Part shown: positions 34,813-43,404 of the stretch, piece by piece
How the letters are laid out: each line of letters starts with the position of its first letter
How positions within the stretch are numbered: the first letter of the stretch is position 1
Origin: Burkholderia sp. WSM2232
Lineage (GTDB): Bacteria > Pseudomonadota > Gammaproteobacteria > Burkholderiales > Burkholderiaceae
Length of the DNA stretch: 64,000 bases
NCBI RefSeq assembly: GCF_000472545.1
Contig: NZ_AWZV01000019.1
Span: forward strand, 62,001 to 126,000
Reading direction: 5' to 3'
Notes under the pieces: model-generated
The model's database searches: none
What the model saw: only the letters and a program-made list of their open reading frames with translations
What the model was told of the DNA's origin: nothing
Translations under genes and position numbers: made by a program

Positions 34813-35843
34813 ATGGCACAGCTCGACACTCTCGACCATCCCACGGACTTTGCGGCAGACACGGTGCGCTCTACGTCGCCCGATGCGGTCACCGGCTACC
34901 GCCGCTTCCAGCTCGGCGAATTTGAGTTCCAGCGCGACGAGTATTTCGTGAAAATCAGTTGGCCGGCTAAGGGCCAGACGCGCACGCATGCCCTGCCGGC
35001 GGACGCTTTCCTGCGCGCGATGATGCGAGACGTGGCCTGGGGATTCTTCTACGGCTGGGTCAACTTCGACCACGTGTTCGGCACCCGCAACCACTATGGC
35101 AAGGTCGACGTATATGCGGGAACCTTCAACGGCATCCTGAAGGAAGCGGGCGTCGATTACACCGAGACGTTCGAAACGCCGACCGTCATGGCAACGTTCA
35201 AGGCCATGCTGCACGACTGGACGAACGAGGGCTTTGACCCGTTCGCAGCTCCGGACGAAACCGGCACTGCGTTCGGCCGCAAGCATGGCGCGAACGACGC
35301 GGCAATCGAACGCACGCGCATTGCGACGCGCCGCATGCCGGGCCTCAAAGGCGATTCGCCGCTGCGCGACGACCTGCCGGTCAACCGCGCATTCCTCGAC
35401 GTCGTCCAGGACGAGCCGGAAGTGCATATCGAACCGGGCTTCGACGGTGAACTTCACGCTTTCAACCTCTTTAAATATCTTTCGCGTTCCGACGTGACGT
35501 GGAATCCCTCAGTGACTTCCGTATGCGGCCTGAGCCTCTTCTGCCCGACAACCGAAGAGTTCATGCTGCCGGTATTTCACGGCAACGACCGTGTCGAATG
35601 GTTCCTGCAGCTCTCGGACGAAATCGTCTGGGATATCGGCGACAAGAACACCGGCGCGCCGCGTGCACGAATCACCATGCGTGCGGGCGACATCTGTGCG
35701 ATGCCTGCGACATCCGTCATCAGGGCTACTCGACAAAGCGCTCAATGCTGCTGGTCTGGGAAAACGCTACGCCTAACCTGCCGCAGCGTTATGAGAGCGG
35801 TGAGTTGGCCCCGTACCCCATCGAATTCCAGGCCGTGAGCTAG
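34813..35843 (+). pseudogene. pnpD: Hydroquinone 1,2-dioxygenase large subunit (PnpD/HapD-like), frameshifted near the 3' end
   Basis: The frame from ATG 34813 encodes a normal catalytic subunit up to residue 299 (MRAGDICAMPA). His256, Asn258 and Glu262 (VFHGNDRVEW) match, even in number, the iron ligands I recall for PnpD. At 35707-35709 one base is missing (GCG GAC reads GCGAC). The correct continuation, DIRHQGYSTKRSMLLVW to PIEFQAVS and TAG at 35843, lies in the +1 frame. As read, translation continues out of frame to TGA at 35838, replacing 43 residues and losing the fourth ligand, His303. The rest of the cluster is intact, so this may be a sequencing error, a recent mutation or, less likely, recoding. 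GGAGACAAGTT precedes the ATG. Confidence 0.85.
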
Positions 35844-35863
35844 CATAAAACCGAGGACGATTC

Positions 35864-37330
35864 ATGCAGACCCAACTCTTCATTGACGGGCGTTTTGTTG
35901 ACGCCGTTGACCGCGGCACGATCGATGTACTCAACCCGCACGACGGCTCACTCATCACAAAGATCGCGGCGGCCACTGCGGCAGATGTCGATCTCGCTGT
36001 CGAAGCCGCAAGCCGCGCGTTTCCCAAATGGTCGGCATTGCCCGCCGCTGAACGCGGCCGGCTGCTGCTGCGCCTCGCCGACGCCATCGAGGCGAATGCC
36101 GAGGAGCTGGCGCAGCTCGAATCACTCGACACGGGCCACCCCATTCGCGATTCGCGCTCGCTCGACGTTCCCCGCACCGCCGCGTGCTTCCGCTACTTCG
36201 GCGGCATGGCGGACAAGTTGCAAGGTTCGGTGATTCCCGTGGAAACAGGTTTTCTGAACTACGTGCAGCGCGCGCCAATTGGTGTCGTCGGTCAGATCGT
36301 TCCGTGGAACTTTCCGCTGATGTTCACGAGCTGGAAGATGGGCCCGGCTCTCGCCGCAGGCAACACGGTGGTGCTCAAGCCGTCGGAAATCACGCCGCTG
36401 TCGACGTTGCGCGTTGTCGAACTCATGGCTGAGGTGGGCTTTCCTGACGGCGTTGTGAATGTCGTTGCGGGCTACGGTCACACCGCCGGTCAGCGGCTCG
36501 CCGAACACCCGGGAGTGGGAAAAATCGCCTTCACGGGTTCGACGGCGACCGGCCGCCGGATTGTCGAGGCTTCGCAGGGCAACCTGAAGCGCGTGCAACT
36601 GGAACTTGGCGGCAAGGGCGCGAATATCGTGTTCGACGATGCAAACCTCGACGCTGCCATTAACGGCGCCGCGTGGGCCATCTTTCACAACCAGGGGCAG
36701 GCATGTATCGCGGGCTCGCGTCTTGTTCTGCATGAACGCATTGCCGACGAGTTCCTCGAGCGATTCGTTTCGCTGGCATCTTCGATTCGTATGGGCAACC
36801 CGCTCGACGCCGATACCGAAATGGGCCCGCTGACGTCCAGGCAGCATCTGGACCGCGTGCTGACGTTCGTCGACGTGGCGCGGGAACAGGGCGGTCGTGT
36901 CCTGACGGGCGGTAGCGCGCCGCAGGATAGCGCGCTCGCCAACGGCTATTACGTCCGTCCAACAGTCATCGAGACGAAGAGTGCGTTCGACCGTATCGCC
37001 CAGGAAGAGGTATTCGGCCCGTTCGTCACGGTTCTGCGCTTTGGCAGCGATGATGAAGCGCTGGCCATTGCAAACTCGACGGAATATGGCCTGGGCAGTG
37101 GCCTGTGGACTCGTGACCTCGCGCGCGCGCACAAGACCGCGTCGCGAATCGACGCAGGCATGTGCTGGATTAACTGCTACAAGCGCGTCAATCCCGGGAG
37201 TCCTTTCGGCGGTGTAGGTAAGTCGGGTTACGGCCGCGAAATGGGCTTTGAAGCAATGCACGATTACACCGAAGCGCGCTCGGTGTGGGTCAATGTCGAC
37301 GGTAACGTACCGCCGCACTTCAAGCGCTGA
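35864..37330 (+). CDS. pnpE: 4-hydroxymuconic semialdehyde dehydrogenase (aldehyde dehydrogenase family)
   Basis: A 488-residue NAD(P)-dependent aldehyde dehydrogenase. Motifs are PWNFPLMF near residue 147, FTGSTATGR near 224, LELGGKGANIVFDDA with the general-base Glu near 245, QGQACIAGSR with the catalytic Cys near 282 and EEVFGPFVTVL near 380. By position, directly after the hydroquinone dioxygenase subunits and seven bases before the maleylacetate reductase gene, it should oxidise 4-hydroxymuconic semialdehyde to maleylacetate. The pathway assignment is by context; the enzyme family is certain. Confidence 0.88.
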   Translation: MQTQLFIDGRFVDAVDRGTIDVLNPHDGSLITKIAAATAADVDLAVEAASRAFPKWSALPAAERGRLLLRLADAIEANAEELAQLESLDTGHPIRDSRSLDVPRTAACFRYFGGMADKLQGSVIPVETGFLNYVQRAPIGVVGQIVPWNFPLMFTSWKMGPALAAGNTVVLKPSEITPLSTLRVVELMAEVGFPDGVVNVVAGYGHTAGQRLAEHPGVGKIAFTGSTATGRRIVEASQGNLKRVQLELGGKGANIVFDDANLDAAINGAAWAIFHNQGQACIAGSRLVLHERIADEFLERFVSLASSIRMGNPLDADTEMGPLTSRQHLDRVLTFVDVAREQGGRVLTGGSAPQDSALANGYYVRPTVIETKSAFDRIAQEEVFGPFVTVLRFGSDDEALAIANSTEYGLGSGLWTRDLARAHKTASRIDAGMCWINCYKRVNPGSPFGGVGKSGYGREMGFEAMHDYTEARSVWVNVDGNVPPHFKR

Positions 37331-37337
37331 GGTCTCC

Positions 37338-38405
37338 ATGCAGGGCTTTGTTTATCAGGGAACTCCTTCGCGTGTTGTTTTCGAATGGGGTGCGCTCGCG
37401 AGGCTGCCCGAGGAGTTGACGACGCTCGGCGCGAGGCGGGCGCTGATTCTCTCGACACCCGAGCAGCGCCATCTTGCTGACCAGGCGGCGGGCGTACTCG
37501 GCGAACGCGCTGCGGGCGTCTGTGCCGAGGCGGTCATGCATGTTCCGCTCGAGGTTGCCCGCGCGGCGCGCGCGACGGCCCGGGAACTGGATGCTGACTG
37601 TTGCATCGCGATTGGGGGCGGGTCCACCATCGGTCTAGGCAAGGCGATCGCACTCGAGTCGTCCCTGCCCATTCTTGCGGTGCCAACAACCTACGCAGGG
37701 TCCGAGATGACACCAATCTACGGCCTGACAGAAGGCCGTTTGAAACGCACTGGCCGCGATGCAAGAGTGTTGCCGCGCACCGTTCTCTACGACCCTTCCC
37801 TGACGCTGTCGCTGCCCGCGGCTATTTCGGCAGCCTCCGGAATGAATGCACTCGCGCATGCGGTCGAGGCGCTTTATGCCGAGGACGCGAACCCGGTCAT
37901 CAGCCTGATGGCCGAGGAGTCCATCCGCGCGCTCGGCGAAGCGTTGCCCGTGATTGCGAGCACGCCGGACGACCATGACATGCGTAGCCGGGCGTTGTAT
38001 GGCGCCTGGCTCGCGGGGACCTGCCTCGGCGCGGTCAGCATGGCGATTCATCACAAGCTGTGCCATACGCTGGGCGGCACCTTCAACCTGCCGCACGCAC
38101 AGACCCATGCGGCGATGTTGCCGCATACGGCCCACTACAACCACGCTGCGGCTCCTGAGGCGTTGCGCCGCGTTGCGCGGGCGCTGGGCGGCAGCGATGC
38201 CGCGCAGGCCGGTCCGCTGCTGTTCGCCCTGAACGCGAAGCTAGGTATCGCTGCCGCGCTTGCGGACATCGGCATGCGCGAGGACGGCCTCGACGAGGCA
38301 GCGGATATTGCCTGCCAGAACCCCTATGCGAATCCCCGGCCGATTGAGCGCGCGGCTATTCGTGCGCTGCTGCAGGACGCGTGGGAAGGCCGCGCACCGC
38401 GCTGA
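37338..38405 (+). CDS. pnpF: Maleylacetate reductase
   Basis: A 355-residue iron-type alcohol dehydrogenase-family enzyme that reduces maleylacetate to 3-oxoadipate with NAD(P)H. It shows the maleylacetate reductase pattern: YQGTPSRVVFEWGALARLPEE near the start, IAIGGGSTIGLGKAIALE near residue 90, VPTTYAGSEMTPIYGLTE near 113, SGMNALAHAVEALYA near 168 and HHKLCHTLGGTFNLPHAQTHAAMLPH with the metal-position His residues near 236. The start at 37338 is used; the open frame extends into pnpE without support. It joins the hydroquinone and hydroxyquinol branches, both of which give maleylacetate. Confidence 0.92.
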   Translation: MQGFVYQGTPSRVVFEWGALARLPEELTTLGARRALILSTPEQRHLADQAAGVLGERAAGVCAEAVMHVPLEVARAARATARELDADCCIAIGGGSTIGLGKAIALESSLPILAVPTTYAGSEMTPIYGLTEGRLKRTGRDARVLPRTVLYDPSLTLSLPAAISAASGMNALAHAVEALYAEDANPVISLMAEESIRALGEALPVIASTPDDHDMRSRALYGAWLAGTCLGAVSMAIHHKLCHTLGGTFNLPHAQTHAAMLPHTAHYNHAAAPEALRRVARALGGSDAAQAGPLLFALNAKLGIAAALADIGMREDGLDEAADIACQNPYANPRPIERAAIRALLQDAWEGRAPR

Positions 38406-38434
38406 ACCGCGGCCGGATATGAATGGAGACAGAC

Positions 38435-39307
38435 GTGACAACTGAACATGACGATAGCGATATGCGGCTGACCGAGCAGGTGGTTGCCAGCTTCGCAGGA
38501 ACTCCGGACGCTCGCCTGCGCACTTTGATGCAGAGCCTTGTGCGGCACATGCACGCCTTCGTTCGCGAGACGGAGTTGACTGAGGAGGAGTGGATGTCCG
38601 CCATTCGCTTTCTCACCGAGACGGGCAAGATGTGCGATGAGGTCGTGCGTCAGGAGTTCATCCTGTTGTCGGATACGCTGGGCGTCTCTATGCTGGTCGA
38701 TGCGATCAATCATCGGTTTTCGACTGGAGCAACGGACACGACGGTGTTTGGCCCGTTCTATATAAAAGGCATGCCAGAGCGTGCGTACGGCGAAAACATG
38801 GCCTATACACCGGGCGTGCCCGCTGTCGTACATGGTCAGGTGCGCGGCACCGATGGCATTCCGATTGCCAACGCAGTGCTCGACGTATGGCAGACCGCTG
38901 AAAATGGCATGTATTCCGGACAGGATGCCGCGCAGCCGCTCGGCAACCTGCGCGGCCGATACCGCACGGACGCCGAAGGGCGTTATGCAATTACCACGAT
39001 TCTGCCTGTCAGCTATCCCATTCCAACGGATGGTCCGGTCGGCAGGATGCTCGATGCGACAGGTCGGCACCCCTGGCGGCCCGCACACCTGCACTTCATG
39101 ATCGACGCTCCGGGGCACCGAAGGCTCGTGACTCATCTCTTCGATCAGGACGACAAATACCTCGAGTCAGATGCGGTTTTCGGTGTCAAACCATCACTCC
39201 TCGTCTGTTACCGCGAGCGAACAGCAGGCGATGACCTCGCTCGTCGTTTCAATTTGAACGGCCCGTATCGCGAGGCGAACTACGACTTCGTTCTCGACCG
39301 GAGCTGA
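38435..39307 (+). CDS. pnpG: Hydroxyquinol 1,2-dioxygenase (intradiol ring cleavage)
   Basis: A 290-residue intradiol dioxygenase that cleaves 1,2,4-trihydroxybenzene to maleylacetate using Fe(III). An N-terminal helical dimerisation part (about residues 1-95, RQEFILLSDTLGVSMLVD) precedes the catalytic barrel. The iron ligands are visible as Tyr in NGMYSGQD and PVSYPIP and two His in RPAHLHF. The start is set at GTG 38435, because GGAGACAGAC precedes it exactly as GGAGACA precedes other starts in this cluster; the in-frame ATG at 38423 lacks a ribosome site. It follows pnpF after 29 bases. Confidence 0.9.
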   Translation: MTTEHDDSDMRLTEQVVASFAGTPDARLRTLMQSLVRHMHAFVRETELTEEEWMSAIRFLTETGKMCDEVVRQEFILLSDTLGVSMLVDAINHRFSTGATDTTVFGPFYIKGMPERAYGENMAYTPGVPAVVHGQVRGTDGIPIANAVLDVWQTAENGMYSGQDAAQPLGNLRGRYRTDAEGRYAITTILPVSYPIPTDGPVGRMLDATGRHPWRPAHLHFMIDAPGHRRLVTHLFDQDDKYLESDAVFGVKPSLLVCYRERTAGDDLARRFNLNGPYREANYDFVLDRS

Positions 39308-39310
39308 CCC

Positions 39311-39622
39311 ATGCGTCGCTATTTCGCAGTCTTTGCCACTGACAAGCCGGATATGCGCGAGGTCCGCGAGCGTGTGCGACCAAGTCATCGGAACTATTTG
39401 CAGAATGCATCCGAGCATGGCGTTTTCGTCCGTCTTGGAGGCCCTACGCTCGCGCCCCTGTGTAATGCGATGAACGGTACGCTTCTCGTCGTCGAGGCAG
39501 ACGACATTGATGCCGTTATGCGGTTTATCGGAGAGGACCCGTACATGAAAGAGGGATTGTTCTCGCGGGTAGAGGTCCGTCCGTGGGACTGGAGCCTCGG
39601 AAATCCTGAGCAACGGGTTTGA
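39311..39622 (+). CDS. YciI-like domain protein
   Basis: A 103-residue ferredoxin-like alpha/beta barrel protein of the YciI group. The pattern is RRYFAVFATDKPD at the start, then RPSHRNYLQNASEHGVFVRLGGP with the conserved His, NGTLLVVEADDIDAVMRFIGEDPYMKEGLF and a VEVRPWDW tail. It is three bases after the hydroxyquinol dioxygenase stop and four codon-tight bases before the Rieske gene, so it is cotranslated with them. YciI-like proteins sit in several aromatic pathways and may act as isomerases or hydrolases on ring-cleavage products. A role in handling a maleylacetate-type product is inference. Confidence 0.8.
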   Translation: MRRYFAVFATDKPDMREVRERVRPSHRNYLQNASEHGVFVRLGGPTLAPLCNAMNGTLLVVEADDIDAVMRFIGEDPYMKEGLFSRVEVRPWDWSLGNPEQRV

Positions 39623-39625
39623 GCA

Positions 39626-39967
39626 ATGACCGAAACCCGGTTATGTCGTCTCGACGAAGTGCCGGATGGCGGTGCTCGGGTTATCCGCGAAGAGTCAATG
39701 GGGCGTTCCATTGTCGTTGTTCGGCGTGACGATAAAGTCTGGGCCTACGTGAATCGCTGCCCGCACTTTTCAGTACCGCTGGAATTCGAGCCTGGACATA
39801 TTTTCTGCTATCGGTCACAGGTCTTGATGTGCGCTCATCATAGCGCGCTGTTCAGGTTTGAAGATGGAAGGTGTATTGAAGGACCCTGCAAAGGTGCCTC
39901 CCTGGATACGGTTCCTGTGAAGATTGACCATGACTTGCGGGTCGTCTTCGACAGTGTTCGCACCTGA
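39626..39967 (+). CDS. Rieske (2Fe-2S) ferredoxin-like protein
   Basis: A 113-residue soluble Rieske protein. The cluster ligands are in NRCPHFSVPLEF (Cys, His near residues 47-49) and LMCAHHSALFRFEDG (Cys, His near 69-72), giving the CxH...CxxH pattern. There is no terminal oxygenase or reductase gene nearby, so the usual role as electron carrier for a Rieske oxygenase is not supported. One possibility, by analogy with ferredoxins linked to extradiol dioxygenases, is reductive reactivation of the Fe(II) hydroquinone dioxygenase. It is the last gene of the tightly packed pnpC-to-Rieske unit. Confidence 0.85.
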   Translation: MTETRLCRLDEVPDGGARVIREESMGRSIVVVRRDDKVWAYVNRCPHFSVPLEFEPGHIFCYRSQVLMCAHHSALFRFEDGRCIEGPCKGASLDTVPVKIDHDLRVVFDSVRT

Positions 39968-40112
39968 CCATCGGCTTTAGATTTGCACCAATCTGACTGG
40001 TGACTGCTTACGCTGGTCGGATTTCCTGCGGCGATCAATGCCTCTTGCTGAAACGCCGTATCGCATTAAATTAGTATAACGAAGCAAATTAAATAAACAA
40101 CGGAGGCACTGA

Positions 40113-41201
40113 ATGAAACCACGGTTTGGAGCAATTGCAATTGTCGTTCTCTCCCAGGGGGCGTGGGCTCAAAGCAGCGTGACGATGTTCGGCCTCATCG
40201 ACGCCGGAATAAGTTACGTGAGCAATGAGGGCGGGGGCAAGAACGTTAAGTTTGACGACGGAATTTTTACCCCGAACCTGTTCGGCCTTCAGGGTGTAGA
40301 GGATTTGGGTGGAGGCTATCGCGCGATATTCGCGCTCGTCGACCAGTTCTCGATGGCTAACGGCAGCATGGTTGGAAACGGGATTTTTGCGCGCAATGCG
40401 TACGTTGGGCTGGCAAGCGATCGGCTCGGTAGCCTCACGCTCGGCAACCAGTATGAGTTCATGGTCGATTCGATCTTCGCGAAGGGAAATGACATTGCGA
40501 TGGACCTCACCGGCCTCTATGGTTTTCGCAACGGCCCGTTCCGGGGTTTGTCGCTTCCGGGTAATCCGACAGGAGCGTTTGACTGGGACCGGGTCGCGGG
40601 GAGTAAGCCGGTTGCAAGTTCCGCGAAGTACAGGTCCCCCAGCGTTGCAGGGTTTTCCGGCGGTGTGATGTACGGATTTGGTGGACTCGCCGGCTCGATT
40701 GGGGCAAACAATACTGTCAGCGCCGGGCTGAACTATGACTCGGGGTCTTTCGGACTGGGAGCGGCATACACCAATGAAAAGTACGCGGCGGCCGCTGGCG
40801 TACCGTCCGCGAGCGTCCGCAACTGGGGCGCGGGAATGCACTATTCCTTCGGAGCAGTAACTGCTAAAGCGACGGTCACGACTGTCCACAACTCTTTTAA
40901 CGGTGCCGGGGTATGGATGGCTGAAGCGGGCAGCGTATGGAGAATAAGACCCGATGTGTTCCTCGGCGCCAGTTACATGTACATGAAAGGCAACGAAACG
41001 CTCAATGACAACCATGCGCATCAGGTTAATGCATCGCTGCAGTATTTTTTATCAAAGCGGACCATGGTGTATGCAGCGGCGGCCTATCAGCGCGCTAATG
41101 CCGGCGCAAACGCGCAGATAAATGGCATTCTGGATCCGGATGGCGCGTCCAGTTCCTCAAATCAGACTATCGCCCGTATCGGAGTGCACACGTTGTTTTG
41201 A
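40113..41201 (+). CDS. Gram-negative porin
   Basis: A 362-residue OmpC-like porin. A signal peptide (MKPRFGAIAIVVLSQGAWAQS) ends at AWA. The mature part begins SSVTMFGLIDAGISYVSNEGG, then NLFGLQGVEDLGGGYRAIFALVDQF and NAYVGLASDRLGSLTLGNQYEF, and ends with the strand IARIGVHTLF and the terminal Phe. GGAGGCACTGA precedes the ATG, and a TATAAC hexamer at 40075-40080 in the AT-rich gap may be its -10 element. It follows the Rieske gene by 145 bases and probably serves uptake of the aromatic substrate, though it may have its own promoter. Confidence 0.92.
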   Translation: MKPRFGAIAIVVLSQGAWAQSSVTMFGLIDAGISYVSNEGGGKNVKFDDGIFTPNLFGLQGVEDLGGGYRAIFALVDQFSMANGSMVGNGIFARNAYVGLASDRLGSLTLGNQYEFMVDSIFAKGNDIAMDLTGLYGFRNGPFRGLSLPGNPTGAFDWDRVAGSKPVASSAKYRSPSVAGFSGGVMYGFGGLAGSIGANNTVSAGLNYDSGSFGLGAAYTNEKYAAAAGVPSASVRNWGAGMHYSFGAVTAKATVTTVHNSFNGAGVWMAEAGSVWRIRPDVFLGASYMYMKGNETLNDNHAHQVNASLQYFLSKRTMVYAAAAYQRANAGANAQINGILDPDGASSSSNQTIARIGVHTLF

Positions 41202-41447
41202 CGGGCGACATTGCCGCCTCACGAGCACGCGTCTGGTTCCCGATATGCGCACTGTTAAGCCAAAGCTTCATGGCATCTCGACATGCCGCTATTCGCAATT
41301 GCATTGCGCAGCTATGATCTGGCACGGGGCAAGGCATTGGAATACGTCCCTCTGCGCCGGATTGCGACGATTGTCCTTGCCGCGTCGGCTGCGCCGTGTT
41401 GGGAGAAAGCGGCTTCTTGCGGGTCTTGAAACTCGAAGGGGGATGTC

Positions 41448-43316
41448 ATGGCCAGGTGCAAACGCAGTCCCGAAGGTCTTGCTAGCGAAAGGCGGCGACA
41501 GTTTCTCGGCTACACCGGTGCAGGCCTACTCGCGACAGTGCTGCCGGGTTGCGGCAACGACGACATCCATTCGACGCCTTATCAGCAAACCATTGCGCTC
41601 GGCCAGCAGATGATCCGGCAAGCCGTGACCGACCCGTCCAACCCGGTCGCGGCGATCTCGGTTGCAATGGTCAAGGGCAACACAGTGCTGTGGCAAGAGG
41701 CGTTCGGGCTCGCGTCGGTGCCGGGGCAGATCAAGGCAACGCCGCAGACGCGCTTTAACATCGGTTCAGTAAGTAAGCTGTTCCCCGCCCTGGCGGCGAC
41801 GATCCTGGTCGATCGCGGACTGATTGCGCTCGACACGCCGATCGTCAAATATCTGCCCACCTTCACGATGCTCTCGCCGGAGTACGCGCAGATCACCACG
41901 CGTCATCTGCTGTCGCATGCATCGGGTTTGCCCGGCACGAACGGGCGCAACCTGTTCACATTTGAGCCGGTCGCCGGCTACGCCGCCGACACGCAAGCCG
42001 AACTCGCCAGCTCCCACTTGAAACATTTGCCCGGCGAACTGGCCGTCTACTGCAACGACGGCTTCACGATGGTCGAGCAAATTGTGCTCGCGGTGACGGG
42101 CCAGCATTTCGCGGACTTCGTTCAGTCGGAGATTCTCACGCCGCTGAACATGACTCACTCGAGCTATCTGACGAGCGTGCCTTCCGGCGGATCGTTCTCG
42201 TTGCCATACGTGAACGGCACGCAGCATCAGGAGTACGTGAATGCGTACGCTACCGGCGGACTGAGTTCGACACCCGTCGACATGATGAACCTCGCGCAAA
42301 TGATCTACGGCGGCGGCGTGTTCCAGGGAAAGCGCATCGTGTCCGCGGCGGGTATTGCACAGATGGGCACCGATCAGACCCAAAGTCTGACGATCAACCC
42401 ATCTCCGGAATGGCGCTGGGGCTTGGGCTGGGACTCCGTGGTGCAGCCGGCGCTCGACGCGGCAGGCGTGCGTGGCTGGGAGAAGGACGGCGGCACTGCG
42501 TTCTACTCGACCGAGTTTTTCGTCGTGCCGGATTCGCAGTTTGCGCTGCTCGTGACTGGCAACTCGGGATACAACGCTCGTGCGATTGCGGAAACCCTCG
42601 TGCTGTCGGCGTTGAAAGAAGACGGCACGATTTCGTCGCTGCCGGCGAAGGTCAGCACCACGGCGCCGCCGCTCGCAGCGGGGCCGGGCCTGGCGGGCGG
42701 AGCTGGCATCTACGGCAACTCCGATTCGCCGTATCAGGTGCTCGCTAACGCGGACGGTAGCCTGCAAATCAACCAGTGGGACGCCGATACACGCGGCTGG
42801 GCGCAGATCGGCGCCTACCGGTTTCGCACCGACGGCTGGTGGTGGAGCGATACCGATACGGCGTCGTATCGCCTCACAGTCGTGTCGGGCAACGACAGCC
42901 AGGGCAACGCGTTCAAGTATCGCTACCTGATGAAGCGGGTCGTGCCGGGCGCGGGCTACGCGTATCTGACGCTGCCCGTCGGTCAACAACTCGCGGCGCG
43001 CGCGCCGCTCGACAACGCGTGGCAGCAACGCGTCGGCACGCAATGGACGTTGACGAACGATTCGCCGAGCGCGGTGCCGATTGCGGTTCTCGGCAATCCG
43101 CCGGCGTTCTTCGCGACACTCGCCGAACTTCCCGGTTACGTGCTGTACGGTAACGAAGATCTTCGCTATCAACTATTCGTGCCGGTCAGCGATACGCTCG
43201 GCGGCATGTCGATCACGGTGCCGGGAAACTTCGGACGCGACCTCTATGACATCCGTTTCGAGTCGGCGAGTGCGACGACACTGACCATCGGCAGTTCTAT
43301 CTACGCGCGGATCTGA
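41448..43316 (+). CDS. Tat-exported serine hydrolase (beta-lactamase/class C PBP family), probable lipoprotein
   Basis: A 622-residue secreted protein. The N-terminus has a twin-arginine pattern (ERRRQFLGYTGAGLLATVLPGCG) that ends in a lipobox-like LPGC, so it is probably a lipid-anchored Tat substrate. Residues of about 45-390 form a beta-lactamase-type domain with SVSK (SxxK nucleophile) near residue 108 and YCN (YxN) near 202. About 230 C-terminal residues form a beta-rich region of unknown role. Such proteins act as esterases, D-aminopeptidases or peptide hydrolases; the substrate is unknown. GAAGGGGG precedes the ATG. It converges with a TetR gene. Confidence 0.85.
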   Translation: MARCKRSPEGLASERRRQFLGYTGAGLLATVLPGCGNDDIHSTPYQQTIALGQQMIRQAVTDPSNPVAAISVAMVKGNTVLWQEAFGLASVPGQIKATPQTRFNIGSVSKLFPALAATILVDRGLIALDTPIVKYLPTFTMLSPEYAQITTRHLLSHASGLPGTNGRNLFTFEPVAGYAADTQAELASSHLKHLPGELAVYCNDGFTMVEQIVLAVTGQHFADFVQSEILTPLNMTHSSYLTSVPSGGSFSLPYVNGTQHQEYVNAYATGGLSSTPVDMMNLAQMIYGGGVFQGKRIVSAAGIAQMGTDQTQSLTINPSPEWRWGLGWDSVVQPALDAAGVRGWEKDGGTAFYSTEFFVVPDSQFALLVTGNSGYNARAIAETLVLSALKEDGTISSLPAKVSTTAPPLAAGPGLAGGAGIYGNSDSPYQVLANADGSLQINQWDADTRGWAQIGAYRFRTDGWWWSDTDTASYRLTVVSGNDSQGNAFKYRYLMKRVVPGAGYAYLTLPVGQQLAARAPLDNAWQQRVGTQWTLTNDSPSAVPIAVLGNPPAFFATLAELPGYVLYGNEDLRYQLFVPVSDTLGGMSITVPGNFGRDLYDIRFESASATTLTIGSSIYARI

Positions 43317-43404
43317 CCGCACAGCATTCTTGCTGGAAGTCGACGCATGACATAAGAAGATCACTGTCTGCGGGAATGCGCGCGCAAGCTTGCTGCCGCG
43401 CCGC

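Noticed and set aside
35697..35712. Programmed ribosomal frameshifting in the dioxygenase large-subunit gene
   Set aside because: There is no slippery heptamer, internal Shine-Dalgarno or downstream pseudoknot that I can see at the shift site. A sequencing error or mutation is simpler.
41766..43172. Minus-strand open frame of 468 codons opposite the serine hydrolase
   Set aside because: Antisense shadow rich in Arg; the plus-strand frame has the Tat signal, SxxK and YxN motifs.
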